Assembly: GCF_000195295.1 (NCBI RefSeq)
Contig: NC_015388.1
Span: 186,001 to 250,000, forward strand
DNA from: Desulfobacca acetoxidans DSM 11109
Lineage (GTDB): Bacteria; Desulfobacterota; Desulfobaccia; Desulfobaccales; Desulfobaccaceae
Direction: 5' to 3'
DNA: 64,000 bases
Made by a program: the position numbers and the translations under genes. Under the pieces are notes generated by a model. It was given only the letters and a program-made list of their open reading frames with translations. It was not told where the DNA came from and searched no databases. Positions within the stretch are counted from its first letter, which is position 1. The number at the start of each line of letters is the position of its first letter. Below are positions 37,201-44,868 of this stretch, piece by piece.

Positions 37201-38653
37201 GGGCCAACTGCAGGAGGACGGCGGCTTTTTGGAGCCGCAGGCGGGGATTAGAAGTTAATTGGCTGGCATTTTCATACTGCTCCGCCGCCTCGGCCAGGTG
37301 TTCCGGGGCAAACGACAGTACCTGGGCTAACTGCTGGCGAACGGCGGCGTCCCGGGGGTGCCGTTCCAAATAAACCTGATAATAGTGGGCCGCCTGAGTC
37401 CAATGCTGTTGATAGAAATGCATCTGGCCCAAAAAGAGGAGCATCTTGTCATCCCGCCGATCAACCGGCTGTAACACCGCAATAGCATCCCCATACCTCC
37501 GGGCGTATGAATAAGTGAGGGCCGCCTCTCGCCTAAGTTCGGGGTCTAACAATTGGCGTCGTCCGGCCTCGTCCCAAAACCTGGCGGCGGGCTGGAAGTA
37601 TTGTTTGGCGGCAAGGAGCCGGGCCAGATTAACGATTGTCTCTTTATGCGTATCCCCGGCCTCCCAGACCTGGCGATAGACCTTGAGCGCCTCGGCATAG
37701 TCCTGTGAGAGGAGCAGTTCCAAGGCATAACGGCGTTGCTCTTCCAGGCCGGGCTGCTGGTCCATAAGGGGTGAAAGGACTGCGGCGGCTTCGGCGTGAT
37801 TGCCTTTCTGAGACCAGAGGCGGGCCAGCGTCAGGGCATATTCCTTCCGACCGCCGGACTGAGCGTAAAGCCGCAGGTAATAAGCCAGGGCCTGATCCAG
37901 GTCATGGGCCGCTTCGGCATTTTTGGCCGCTTCCAGCCGCAGTGCCTGATTATCCGCTTCCAATTCCAAGAGCTTCTGATAGAGAGGAAGAGCTGCATCG
38001 TAATCATGCCGCCAGGCGTGCAGGAGGGCAAGCTGGTGCAAGGCCTGTAAGTTGTCGGGAAAATCAGCCACGACTTTTTCCTGCAGAGGTATGGCTGCAT
38101 CAAAATGGCCTAAGGCGATAAGCAGATCTAGGAACCGTTGGCGGATGACCTCATCTCCGGGGGTGAGATGATAGAGACGCTTATAATATTCCAGGGCCTG
38201 TTCTTGGCCTTCGGTTTCGGCAGAGGTGAACTCCGCCGCCATCTGCAGGAAAGTCCTATCTTGAGGATGCTCTGAGAGATAGGCCGCCAGCAGACTTAAG
38301 GCTTCGGCCCGTTTTCCCAGCAGCTGCAGGGCCAGGGCCTCACCCTGCAGGGTAGTGGCGTCGGATGGCCTGGCGGCGCGGATCTGGCGAAATCTGGGCA
38401 GCGCCTCCTCGGGACGTTTGGCCTCCAGGTAGCGCCAGGCCAGGAAACCGATAAAATCCAAGTTCTGTGGTTCACGTTGGTGGGCCTTAAGGGCGTAGTT
38501 CAGGGCTTGAACATTGTCCCCCTGCTGTAAGGCTTTCTGGGCCTGTCGGAAAAAATCATGCGCGGAATAATAAAAATAAGGTTCTGTTGTCCATAACTGC
38601 CACAAAATTAGCCCTAAAAAAACGAAGACGCCGATCAACCAGACTTTGCGCAT
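34235..38653 (-). CDS. Giant TPR/outer-membrane exporter (BcsC/PgaA/NfrA-like)
   Basis: A 1472-residue protein. Residues 1-24 are a hydrophobic anchor or signal without a clear cleavage site. About 1000 residues of TPR units follow (ALPLYQKLLELEADNQAL, AAHYYQVYLERHPRDAAV and others). The last 350 or so residues are a predicted beta barrel, ending TLGLRWRF with a terminal Phe. This is the plan of BcsC, PgaA and NfrA, which pass polysaccharide through the periplasm and outer membrane. Around residues 600-690 a Ser/Pro-rich insert interrupts the TPRs and resembles translated intergenic repeat DNA. Upstream is a cellulose-synthase-like glycosyltransferase, downstream a protease. Confidence 0.8.
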   Translation of the reverse strand: MRKVWLIGVFVFLGLILWQLWTTEPYFYYSAHDFFRQAQKALQQGDNVQALNYALKAHQREPQNLDFIGFLAWRYLEAKRPEEALPRFRQIRAARPSDATTLQGEALALQLLGKRAEALSLLAAYLSEHPQDRTFLQMAAEFTSAETEGQEQALEYYKRLYHLTPGDEVIRQRFLDLLIALGHFDAAIPLQEKVVADFPDNLQALHQLALLHAWRHDYDAALPLYQKLLELEADNQALRLEAAKNAEAAHDLDQALAYYLRLYAQSGGRKEYALTLARLWSQKGNHAEAAAVLSPLMDQQPGLEEQRRYALELLLSQDYAEALKVYRQVWEAGDTHKETIVNLARLLAAKQYFQPAARFWDEAGRRQLLDPELRREAALTYSYARRYGDAIAVLQPVDRRDDKMLLFLGQMHFYQQHWTQAAHYYQVYLERHPRDAAVRQQLAQVLSFAPEHLAEAAEQYENASQLTSNPRLRLQKAAVLLQLAQDSSYSADPAQRRRAAAHWAAAEAALQQVSADGLSSELLREQGRLFLWLGALEPALDCLERYLLQAPHDRVAQLEKARTLIYLQRGSEAAGILRRLPPEKKVRDSGMASSDPWKTTSSKFTSSPDLLPSKDGERAPEENSSDQERQAEHWAGQVSEVKSGSRIEPLNPKGRPPFRTTRPSAASETAGAAEAGVDVLSLSLEAALADRNWPEAQRLAWRLYLTQLRSLSLPPRTWTAARRRLREEGSGQNLPPETRVLIARALCHHQNLEQEQEVIRVAVDLCVDNLYNRRHTLPSQRRTYQASLLLLEYLLPRLSHLDDLRTLTARLPGIRSQSPEYIAAVGYFNSSLGRQGGKLQYTLQALKDRQERYPACAPGDLIFLGSLASELGDRRTAVQYFEAALKLRPQDQRLATLRLQALMAVNDAGRVLKALEDQPQNPATALEMAKTYLQRCQYEGTLAILSGIAPNHPIWPQAQLFRLQAYRGLKAYPEALAAITELEANGQMSEAVLMAKGQVLEAMDDRRGAETAYQAAIAQAADTVVCRTAQARLARFRGDWAGAYRHFAAALQEHPQDIELLNELEQVRAQMRPTLGSRHLPVAWRGLRRPEEANRPWQFGRYDREPGVLGGSRSYPKSLLPVDFPYALIPEVSWLPGDRNRLRGVDVRLGSGFWLSRVLPVHLALGYRYCEQKTSGPGPANLNLGLNPVLSQQSANRTSWQRAEATLTLGPLILGDKVKLSGELSGRGYWKQFRQSVTQLGRLPIPFWPVLRSTDIIAKEDRYRLLGGLSVGLAPGPQTDLGLGYSRRDIFDQDPAIYPRLYQQVTRLDTLPLVTMHQVDLSFSHQLYPGLCWQANAGQAFFSDHNQRFSLYQGLRWQAVNESQMHLDLTPSYYLALYRRPHESYFSPHVYHALGVSLDFDRQIFRLPTLVLQTTGQVVDNDGRWGPALATLAGLEAEPLYNMYVGLYYFYFKEWATNYWLHHLTLGLRWRF

Positions 38654-38673
38654 TTAGGCCTCATAATCACAAG

Positions 38674-40143
38674 TCAGTCGGGAAGGTTTGGAGCGGTCCA
38701 TTTCGGCCTGCTGAGCGCCAGGATAATCATTTCTCCCAATACCCAGATCGTAAAAGCAGAAAAAAAAGCATTGGCAGCAATCAATCGGGGTGCTGCCCAA
38801 CCCAGCGCCAGGGAGAGGAAGGGCAGTGACAGGTGCAAGGTGATAATAGACAGATGGGGCAGGATATAGAAAAAGTTTTGAAGCGGCTTAAATCGAATAA
38901 GATGATTGACTTTATACCTTGGCTTATGACCCGGGGGATACCACATTGCCGAAAGCACACCCAGGGCATACACCGGGAAGAGGCCGCAGAGCATCTTGAA
39001 CTGCTTCAAGGAGTCATTCTTAAAGAATAGGTAGCGAAAAGCCAGAATGGTACAGAGGAGGTAGATTCCTCGCAGGGAGAGATAATTCCATTCCTGTTCC
39101 ACTAAAAAGGTCTTACCGGTAAAGTAGCAGTAGAGGGGAAGCAGAAAAAAGATGGGCAGGATCAGGCCGCTGATGATATAGGCCATCATAGTGAGGGAGA
39201 AGTGCAGCCTTTGCAAGAAAGATAAACCCGACTTACGGAAGGGGTTGTCCCAAAAAAAGAGTCGCATAGTGTCCAGACACCACTGATAACGCTGCTGGTA
39301 GACCCCTTGCAGGGTATCCGGAGCCAGACCGCGCGACAGGGCGTAAGGAAAATAAATACCCTGCCAACCCCGGCTGACGAGTTCGTAGGAGGTGGTAAAA
39401 TCTTCTACCAGATTCCAGGTCGTAAAACCACCGATCTCTTTCAGGGCCTGTCGCCGGTAGAGCACTCCCGAGCCACAGGAGATTACGGCATTGACCTGAT
39501 CGTTGCTTAATTGAATAGTCTCATAGAAGACATCATCACGGTTGTAAAAGGGGTCGCCGTCGGGCAGTAGGAATGCCTGTCGGCTCTGGACATAAGCCAC
39601 GCGAGGCAGACGAAAAAAGCCGATCAGGCGGGAGATAATATCCGGATGAGGGATCTGGTCGGCATCCTGTACCAGGATAATATCGCCATGGCTCTGACTC
39701 AGGCCGAAATTGAGGTTGCCGCTTTTGGCGTCAAGTTGAGGAATTCCCTGGCGGGGGCGGGATAAATAGTGAAATCCAAAAGAACGACATACGTCCAATA
39801 CGGCATCTTTGCCGGCATCATCCAGAACATAGACCGTATAGTGAGAATAATTCAGTTTTTGGATTGCGGCCAGTGTCGCCTGAATAATTTCTAGCGATTC
39901 ACCGCAACTGGTGACAAAGACATCCACCGAAAAGGGGGCGTCCGGTTCAATGCCTTCCGGACGATGGTAGCGCCGCTGCCAGACGTCCAGGGACATAGCA
40001 AACAACAGTGTATAGGCCGACAATTCGGTGAAAAGGAACAGGTAGGTGTGCAGGGCATGGACTTGATAGGCCTGCTGGGCCAGCCAGGCGAGATAAACCG
40101 CTCCACTGAGGAGCGTTAAGAGGCAGAAAAACTGGGCCCGCAA
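38674..40143 (-). CDS. Cellulose synthase-like family 2 glycosyltransferase (5' end interrupted)
   Basis: A processive GT2 of 489 residues. Two N-terminal membrane segments are followed by the catalytic domain: VFVTSCGESLEIIQATLAAI, VYVLDDAGKD, LVQDADQIPHPD (DxD), LVEDFTTSYEL (catalytic Asp) and YQQRYQWC, a Q-x-x-R-W-type motif. Four or five C-terminal helices form the export channel. It starts at a TTG with no ribosome binding site. In the same frame, 31 codons upstream, an ATG (40236) opens a 25-residue basic segment that stops at TAA (40159-40161); together they would make a natural N-terminus, so the gene may carry a nonsense mutation. It leads the operon. Confidence 0.8.
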   Translation of the reverse strand: MRAQFFCLLTLLSGAVYLAWLAQQAYQVHALHTYLFLFTELSAYTLLFAMSLDVWQRRYHRPEGIEPDAPFSVDVFVTSCGESLEIIQATLAAIQKLNYSHYTVYVLDDAGKDAVLDVCRSFGFHYLSRPRQGIPQLDAKSGNLNFGLSQSHGDIILVQDADQIPHPDIISRLIGFFRLPRVAYVQSRQAFLLPDGDPFYNRDDVFYETIQLSNDQVNAVISCGSGVLYRRQALKEIGGFTTWNLVEDFTTSYELVSRGWQGIYFPYALSRGLAPDTLQGVYQQRYQWCLDTMRLFFWDNPFRKSGLSFLQRLHFSLTMMAYIISGLILPIFFLLPLYCYFTGKTFLVEQEWNYLSLRGIYLLCTILAFRYLFFKNDSLKQFKMLCGLFPVYALGVLSAMWYPPGHKPRYKVNHLIRFKPLQNFFYILPHLSIITLHLSLPFLSLALGWAAPRLIAANAFFSAFTIWVLGEMIILALSRPKWTAPNLPD

Positions 40144-40158
40144 ACGACGGGGCCGGTC

Positions 40159-40236
40159 TTACCGGTCATAATAGCGGCGATAAGGCAGACGTTGGCGCCA
40201 ATCGGCCCAGAGGAATTTGAGAGGATTGCTTGGCAT
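40159..40236 (-). pseudogene. In-frame 5' fragment of the glycosyltransferase, or separate 25-residue peptide
   Basis: The frame MPSNPLKFLWADWRQ ends RRYYDR and TAA. It is in phase with the glycosyltransferase, the intervening codons read DRPRR and then the annotated start, and the basic composition suits the cytoplasmic tail before a first membrane helix. Either the true gene starts here and the TAA is a recent mutation or error, or this is a tiny leader gene. No ribosome binding site is visible for either. Confidence 0.4.
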
Positions 40237-40327
40237 GCGCCGCCGATTGTCAATAGGATGATTTATTTACACACGGGCGATCAAGGCCGCGTGAGGTATC
40301 CATTATGGCATTTTTGCACCATTGGAG

Positions 40328-41005
40328 TCAAATGGAAAAATGATCTTTTTTGGGCCTGCCTCTCGGGTGGGTACGCAAGTGAAGCCCCGAGGTCTGTTCC
40401 AGGGTAGCGATAAATGAAGCGCTTCCCAAAGGTCGTCCTGTGCGGCTATGTCTTTTGATAGCCGCCAAAATCTCCGGATCATCAGGTTCTGATAGGATTT
40501 CCGACCAGCGGGAGCTCAGATCTTCCGGGGGCCAGGAGGCCCCGGCCAACAGCCTGTCTTGCACCCCCTGCACATGCGCCCTGGCGCTAGACCAGGGCCA
40601 ATCCACCGGTTTTGCCACCAATCCGGCCCGCACCGGGTTCATTTCGATGTAACGGGTTACCCGGATCAGGTAATCGTCATCGAGGGGACACGAGGAGAAC
40701 CGCCCCTGCCAGAGGTGACCGCCTCTTTTGATCCTTCGGTTGATCCACTGGGAATAGCGGGTGTGGGTTGCTGCCAGGGTTCGGCTCAGAGACTCTTGAC
40801 TATGAGGACAGACGATGAGATGAACGTGGTTGGCCATGAGACAGTAGGCCCAGACTTCTGAATCATATCTGTGAGCATACTCACTGAGCCAGGTGAGATA
40901 TTGCCTCCAATCAGCATCTTCAAAGAAGACATCCTGAAGGTAATTGCCCCGCTGAGTGATGTGGTGCGGGATCTGGGGAAAAACGATTCTGGCTTGCCGG
41001 CCCAT
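40328..41005 (-). mobile_element. REP-associated tyrosine transposase (RAYT, IS200-like Y1 family)
   Basis: A 225-residue single-strand transposase. PHHITQRGN near the start and ANHVHLIV give the HUH metal site, HTRYSQWINRR and GHLWQGRFSS follow, and RYIEMNPVRAGLV contains the expected catalytic Tyr region. The C-terminal extension ends GRPKKDHFSI. RAYT proteins are usually single-copy domesticated enzymes that move short palindromic REP elements. No terminal inverted repeats or R units flank the gene. It sits between the exopolysaccharide operon and a membrane protein. It appears intact. Confidence 0.9.
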
Positions 41006-41112
41006 AATGGCGCCAAACTATCAAGAGGTGCCACCTTTGTCAAGAAAAATGGACAGACACATTTTCCTCTGAAAGATATGTCTGCCTATGGTCTGATCAT
41101 TAAAGAATTTTA

Positions 41113-41877
41113 TTAATCGGCACTAGGGCACTCAAATACGAGGCCATTTTCCGTTTCCTTTGCATTAGGACACCATTTGTCAAGAATGACCAGATACGAT
41201 GAATCGCGCACTATCTCCCGGATTTTTGGCAGGGCCTTTTCGGCCTCTTCGCGGGAGGGATAACGTAACACGGTGCGGTACATACCCTGGCGTCGATAGA
41301 TGGCGACGTCACCGAATCCCTGGATTTTGGCCCGTTTGACCTCATGCCTGGCCTCATCCAGGGTCTTATCGGCGCCGATAACAATGCCAGCAGTCCCGGT
41401 TTTCAATGGCTCGGATTGCTGCACTTTTGCCAGAGCCAGCTCGGCGCGCTTTTGGATCTGCTCTTGGGGAGCGGCCTTTAGTTTATTGAGCATTTTAAGC
41501 GCCATCTCTTTGATCTCTTTGTCCCCTTCAATGGTAATGATCTGTTCCAGAGAAGATATGGAGGCCTCGGAGGCGTCGAGAGCGGCGATGCGAACGGCGA
41601 TGTCTTTATAGCCCAAGTTATACATGATATAGATAGCCACCTGTTGCTGGCGCTGGTCGGCATCCTGTTTGAGATACGGGAAAAATTTTTCCATGGCTAG
41701 CAGTTTATTCACTTCCCGCTCGCGCTCTTGAAATATGGTATTGAGAGAGATAGTCAAAACGGGGATGAAGATGATAGAGACGATGGAGGCAATTTTATTT
41801 ATCAGATTCCACCAATCTCGATGTGGACTATGCTTATCTTGCGCGGCATCATCAGGTCTATTGGTTGCGTCAGACAT
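41113..41877 (-). CDS. Membrane protein with C-terminal SPOR-like domain
   Basis: A 254-residue protein of unknown function. A single transmembrane helix (about residues 28-45) is preceded by a polar cytoplasmic tail and followed by helical, HEAT-like segments (QQQVAIYIMYNLGYKD, DKEIKEMALKMLNKLK). The C-terminal 75 residues, starting TLDEARHEVKRAKIQG and containing YRTVLRYPSREEAEKALPKI, resemble a SPOR domain, which binds denuded peptidoglycan. The start has GGAGGGATGAG just before the ATG. It lies next to the RAYT gene, 108 nt away, and is not clearly part of an operon. Confidence 0.65.
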   Translation of the reverse strand: MSDATNRPDDAAQDKHSPHRDWWNLINKIASIVSIIFIPVLTISLNTIFQEREREVNKLLAMEKFFPYLKQDADQRQQQVAIYIMYNLGYKDIAVRIAALDASEASISSLEQIITIEGDKEIKEMALKMLNKLKAAPQEQIQKRAELALAKVQQSEPLKTGTAGIVIGADKTLDEARHEVKRAKIQGFGDVAIYRRQGMYRTVLRYPSREEAEKALPKIREIVRDSSYLVILDKWCPNAKETENGLVFECPSAD

Positions 41878-42061
41878 CTCATCCCTCCTCTATTGTTTCG
41901 GCAAAGATTGATCTAAGTTTGCATCAGGAGAGTTATCAAGAAACTGGCGAATTGTATGAAACCAAAGGCAAAACGGCGGTCGGCGAATTGTAGTGATTTG
42001 TATGCGATAATGTGGTCTCATGACAAGATAAGCAGTGTTAGGGACTTGCGGAGGGCCACTA

Positions 42062-43642
42062 TTATATCTCCATCCGTAGCGACCGTTTCACCCGGATGGC
42101 GGCGTCGCCTCCCACCGGGCATTTGTTCTCACAGATGCCGCAGCCGATACATTGGTCGGGGTTGACCCGCGGCAATTTGACCGGCATCCTTTTGCCATTC
42201 AGGTCTTGGACCTCGCCCTCGTGAAAGGTAATGGCCTTGGGGGCGGTGGGGCAGTGTTCTTCACAGACCAGGCAGTCCCGGCCTTCGGTATAGGGAATAC
42301 ACCGGGCCGGGTTGATGAAGGCGGTACCCATCGGACTTGCCTGCTTGACTTCGAGGGGCATAAGAGGAATGGCGCCGGTGGGGCAGACCTGGGAGCATAG
42401 ATGGCAGGCATATTCGCAGTAGCCCAACCTGGGGACTAAACGAGAGGTATAAAGGCCTTCCAGTCCGGCTTCCCACCAGAGCGGTTGCAGACCGCCAGTG
42501 GGACAGACCTTAAAACACTGGCCGCAGCGGATGCAGCGGGAGAGGAACTCCATCTCGGAGGCGACGCCCGGAGGCCGGATGAGATACTCATCCGGTTGCG
42601 GCGCCGCAGATCTGAGCCGTAGCAGGGGCATGGCCACAACACCGGCGGCCACCGCAGTTACTACCTGCCGCCGTCCCAGATCCAAAGCCGGCCTGGCCAC
42701 TCCCCCCCCGAATTTAAAAGCAACCCGGCCTTTTTGACACTGCTCCAGACAGGACATACACAACTGACACTCGGCCGTCTGGTGTGCAGGAACCGCATCG
42801 CCGCTAATAGCGCCCATTTTGCAAATCATCTGGCAGTCGCCGCAGTCGGGGCAGAGTTTATACGGCCGCCGCCGTAGCCAGGAAAACCTGGCCGCCAATC
42901 CGTACAAGGCGCCTAAAGGACAGAGCGCCCGGCACCAGAAACGCCGGTCCAGCCGCTCCAGGGCCACTATAGCGGCAAAACAGGCGAAGGTGAAGAGGGG
43001 AAGCAGCATAACCTGGCTGCGGAAAGGCAGGATAGTATCTTTGAGAAATTGATAGACCGGTTCGCTTACCCACGTAAAGGGAGTACCCCAGTCATAGAGT
43101 TGACCAAAGAATCCTTCCAGGCCATAGGCCAGTGCCGGGTAGAAGAATAAGGCCAGAGTCCGGTAGAGGAGTGACAGGGGATCGAATAACCCCACCAGAT
43201 TAACAGACAAAAAGGCCCCGGCCAGGAGGAAGAACAGGAAATAATACTTAAACCGCCGCAGCCGCAGGGCATAGCCGGTGTCGGGACGGGAACTGTAGAG
43301 CAGTCGTCGGCAGCCGTCCAGGGTGGTTCCGAGGGGGCAGATCCAGCCGCAGAAAAACCGTCCCAATACGAAGGTCAAGCCCACCAGGAGGAGGGACCAG
43401 AGCAGACCCCGGATCAAAGGACTGCGGGTCAAAACGTGGGCTGCCAGAATCAGGGGGTCGAACCGAAAAAAGAGGTCCACCGGCCAGTGGAGAATTTCCT
43501 GCCCGGAGTAAGTTGCCTGGAGAAAGAGCCAACAGAAGAACAGCCAGAAGAAGATTTGGCTGAGACGGCGGGCCAGCACCCATCCCCGCCAGGGAGCGGG
43601 TTGGCTGGCCCCGGGAGCAAAGGATTGCGTATTATTTTCCAT
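42062..43642 (-). CDS. Membrane-bound polyferredoxin (NapH/NosR C-terminal-like)
   Basis: A 526-residue redox protein. About five N-terminal helices (residues 25-225) carry FCGWICPLGTTLDG and CRALCPLGALYG, the paired Cys-Pro loops of the NapH/YccM family. CPDCGDCQMICKMG and CQLCMSCLEQCQKG follow, then a helix with MPLLRL and four more cysteine clusters: CIRCGQCFKVCP, CEYACHLCSQVCP, CLVCEEHCP and CIGCGICENKCP. It should shuttle electrons across or along the inner membrane. The DUF362 gene upstream (102 nt gap) encodes an exported partner, a pairing common in sulfate reducers. Electron donor and acceptor are unknown. Confidence 0.88.
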   Translation of the reverse strand: MENNTQSFAPGASQPAPWRGWVLARRLSQIFFWLFFCWLFLQATYSGQEILHWPVDLFFRFDPLILAAHVLTRSPLIRGLLWSLLLVGLTFVLGRFFCGWICPLGTTLDGCRRLLYSSRPDTGYALRLRRFKYYFLFFLLAGAFLSVNLVGLFDPLSLLYRTLALFFYPALAYGLEGFFGQLYDWGTPFTWVSEPVYQFLKDTILPFRSQVMLLPLFTFACFAAIVALERLDRRFWCRALCPLGALYGLAARFSWLRRRPYKLCPDCGDCQMICKMGAISGDAVPAHQTAECQLCMSCLEQCQKGRVAFKFGGGVARPALDLGRRQVVTAVAAGVVAMPLLRLRSAAPQPDEYLIRPPGVASEMEFLSRCIRCGQCFKVCPTGGLQPLWWEAGLEGLYTSRLVPRLGYCEYACHLCSQVCPTGAIPLMPLEVKQASPMGTAFINPARCIPYTEGRDCLVCEEHCPTAPKAITFHEGEVQDLNGKRMPVKLPRVNPDQCIGCGICENKCPVGGDAAIRVKRSLRMEI

Positions 43643-43744
43643 GATCTTAGATCAGACAGAAACGGGCCGACGCCGCCAGGGAGCGAACCTGTCTTAAAAA
43701 GTAATCCACTTTGAGGCAGCCGGTTGAGATTGTTGGCTTTCCAT

Positions 43745-44665
43745 CTAAACGGTCGCCATCTTAATGGCATTGAGGTCCATTTCACCCAGACCCAGCTCAT
43801 AAGCTTTGGTGATATAGCCGATGTCTTTTGGCTCCATACCAAAGAGGGTAGTCCCATAGGCGTCGATAGCCACGGGGTCAACCCCGGCAAAGAGGAGGTT
43901 TTTCACCTGGACATATTCCGCCTTGCCGCCTGATGGTCCGCCCTGAGTCATAATGCGGGTGGCGTCCAAGATATGCAAATCAGGTCTCAGGATGAGATTC
44001 ATATCGGCGATATTCTGGTGCAGGCCGACGTGGATGCGACCGCGCCAGCCGCCGATGGCGCCCATCATGTTCTTCATGGCCATAGTGAGGCGGGCCTCGG
44101 AATGGTGTTTGGCGATAGGGATATTGATAAAACAGTCGGCCTGCAGAATATCTTTATAAAAAGACCAGCGCTTCAGGGATCGAGCCTTGGGGATATCCAT
44201 TTCGACAAATTTGCGTTGGTCTACAAATTCGACCACTGCGCGGCTATCTTTGATGTCCTCCACTGCGGCCTTGATGCCGCTGTTGACATAGCTCCGCCGG
44301 GCGTCGTGACAGGTGTTGTCTAAAACTTTTACCTGCTTGGCGCCGGATTCCAGGCAGAGTTCCACTACCTTGCGCACCACGATGGGGTTGGAGTTGGCGC
44401 CCATTTCCGGCGGCCGATCCCAGGCCATATTCGGTTTGACAACCACCATATCATTGGGATTGACAAATTTTTTCATCCCACCCAACGCTTGAATGGCGTC
44501 TCCTACCAGGTGGGCGTAGTTGGTTCCACTGGTTTTGACAATCAACGGCTCCGGTCGGCCTTCCGGGGCCATGGCCAGCAGTTCCCGGGGAAAGGTGAAA
44601 ACTTGGCCGACGCCTGCGGCCAATCCGAGGGCGGCGACTCTTTTTAAAAACTCCCGGCGATCCAT
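43745..44665 (-). CDS. Tat-exported DUF362 protein
   Basis: A 306-residue protein from the ATG at 44665, chosen because GAGGA lies 5 nt upstream; an ATG at 44677 adds four residues. DRREFLKRVAALGLAAG is a twin-arginine signal, so it is folded, probably with a cofactor, before export. The domain has VVVKPNMAWDRPPE, LDNTCHDARRSYVNSGI, NIPIAKHHSEARLTMAMKN and VDPVAIDAYG, typical of DUF362, whose activity is not established. It pairs with the membrane polyferredoxin gene. It has no Cys pairs for a cluster of its own within the visible motifs. Confidence 0.85.
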   Translation of the reverse strand: MDRREFLKRVAALGLAAGVGQVFTFPRELLAMAPEGRPEPLIVKTSGTNYAHLVGDAIQALGGMKKFVNPNDMVVVKPNMAWDRPPEMGANSNPIVVRKVVELCLESGAKQVKVLDNTCHDARRSYVNSGIKAAVEDIKDSRAVVEFVDQRKFVEMDIPKARSLKRWSFYKDILQADCFINIPIAKHHSEARLTMAMKNMMGAIGGWRGRIHVGLHQNIADMNLILRPDLHILDATRIMTQGGPSGGKAEYVQVKNLLFAGVDPVAIDAYGTTLFGMEPKDIGYITKAYELGLGEMDLNAIKMATV

Positions 44666-44700
44666 AGCAATCCTCATAAATTTGGGTTAGCCTTGGGGTT

Positions 44701-44746
44701 GGAACAGGCTGGCCGCCTGTTCGCAGGTACACCGGCTGGAAGCCGG
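44701..44746. repeat. Two adjacent palindromes (REP-like)
   Basis: GAACAGG-CTGGCCG-CCTGTTC followed by CCGGCT-GGA-AGCCGG. A diverged relative (GCCTCCTGGCCTGTGC then GCCGGCTGGAAA) lies at about 23730-23765 inside array C. Such GC-rich double hairpins are common dispersed elements. It sits between the divergently oriented ends of DUF362 and moaA, where it could also affect transcript ends. Confidence 0.6.
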
Positions 44747-44868
44747 CAGCACCGTTAATCCTGCCTTAGGTCCTTTTTTCATCTTTTCTATGTGGACCGA
44801 GGGCTCATCTGGAACTCTTGATATACTGTAATCTTGAGTCCAAGGGTTTTCAAGTTTTTTATGGGGGG

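Noticed and set aside
34235-40143. Naming the GT/TPR pair nfrB/nfrA, bcsA/bcsC or pgaC/pgaA
   Set aside because: General architecture fits all three; diagnostic PilZ, deacetylase or N4-receptor domains are not visible.
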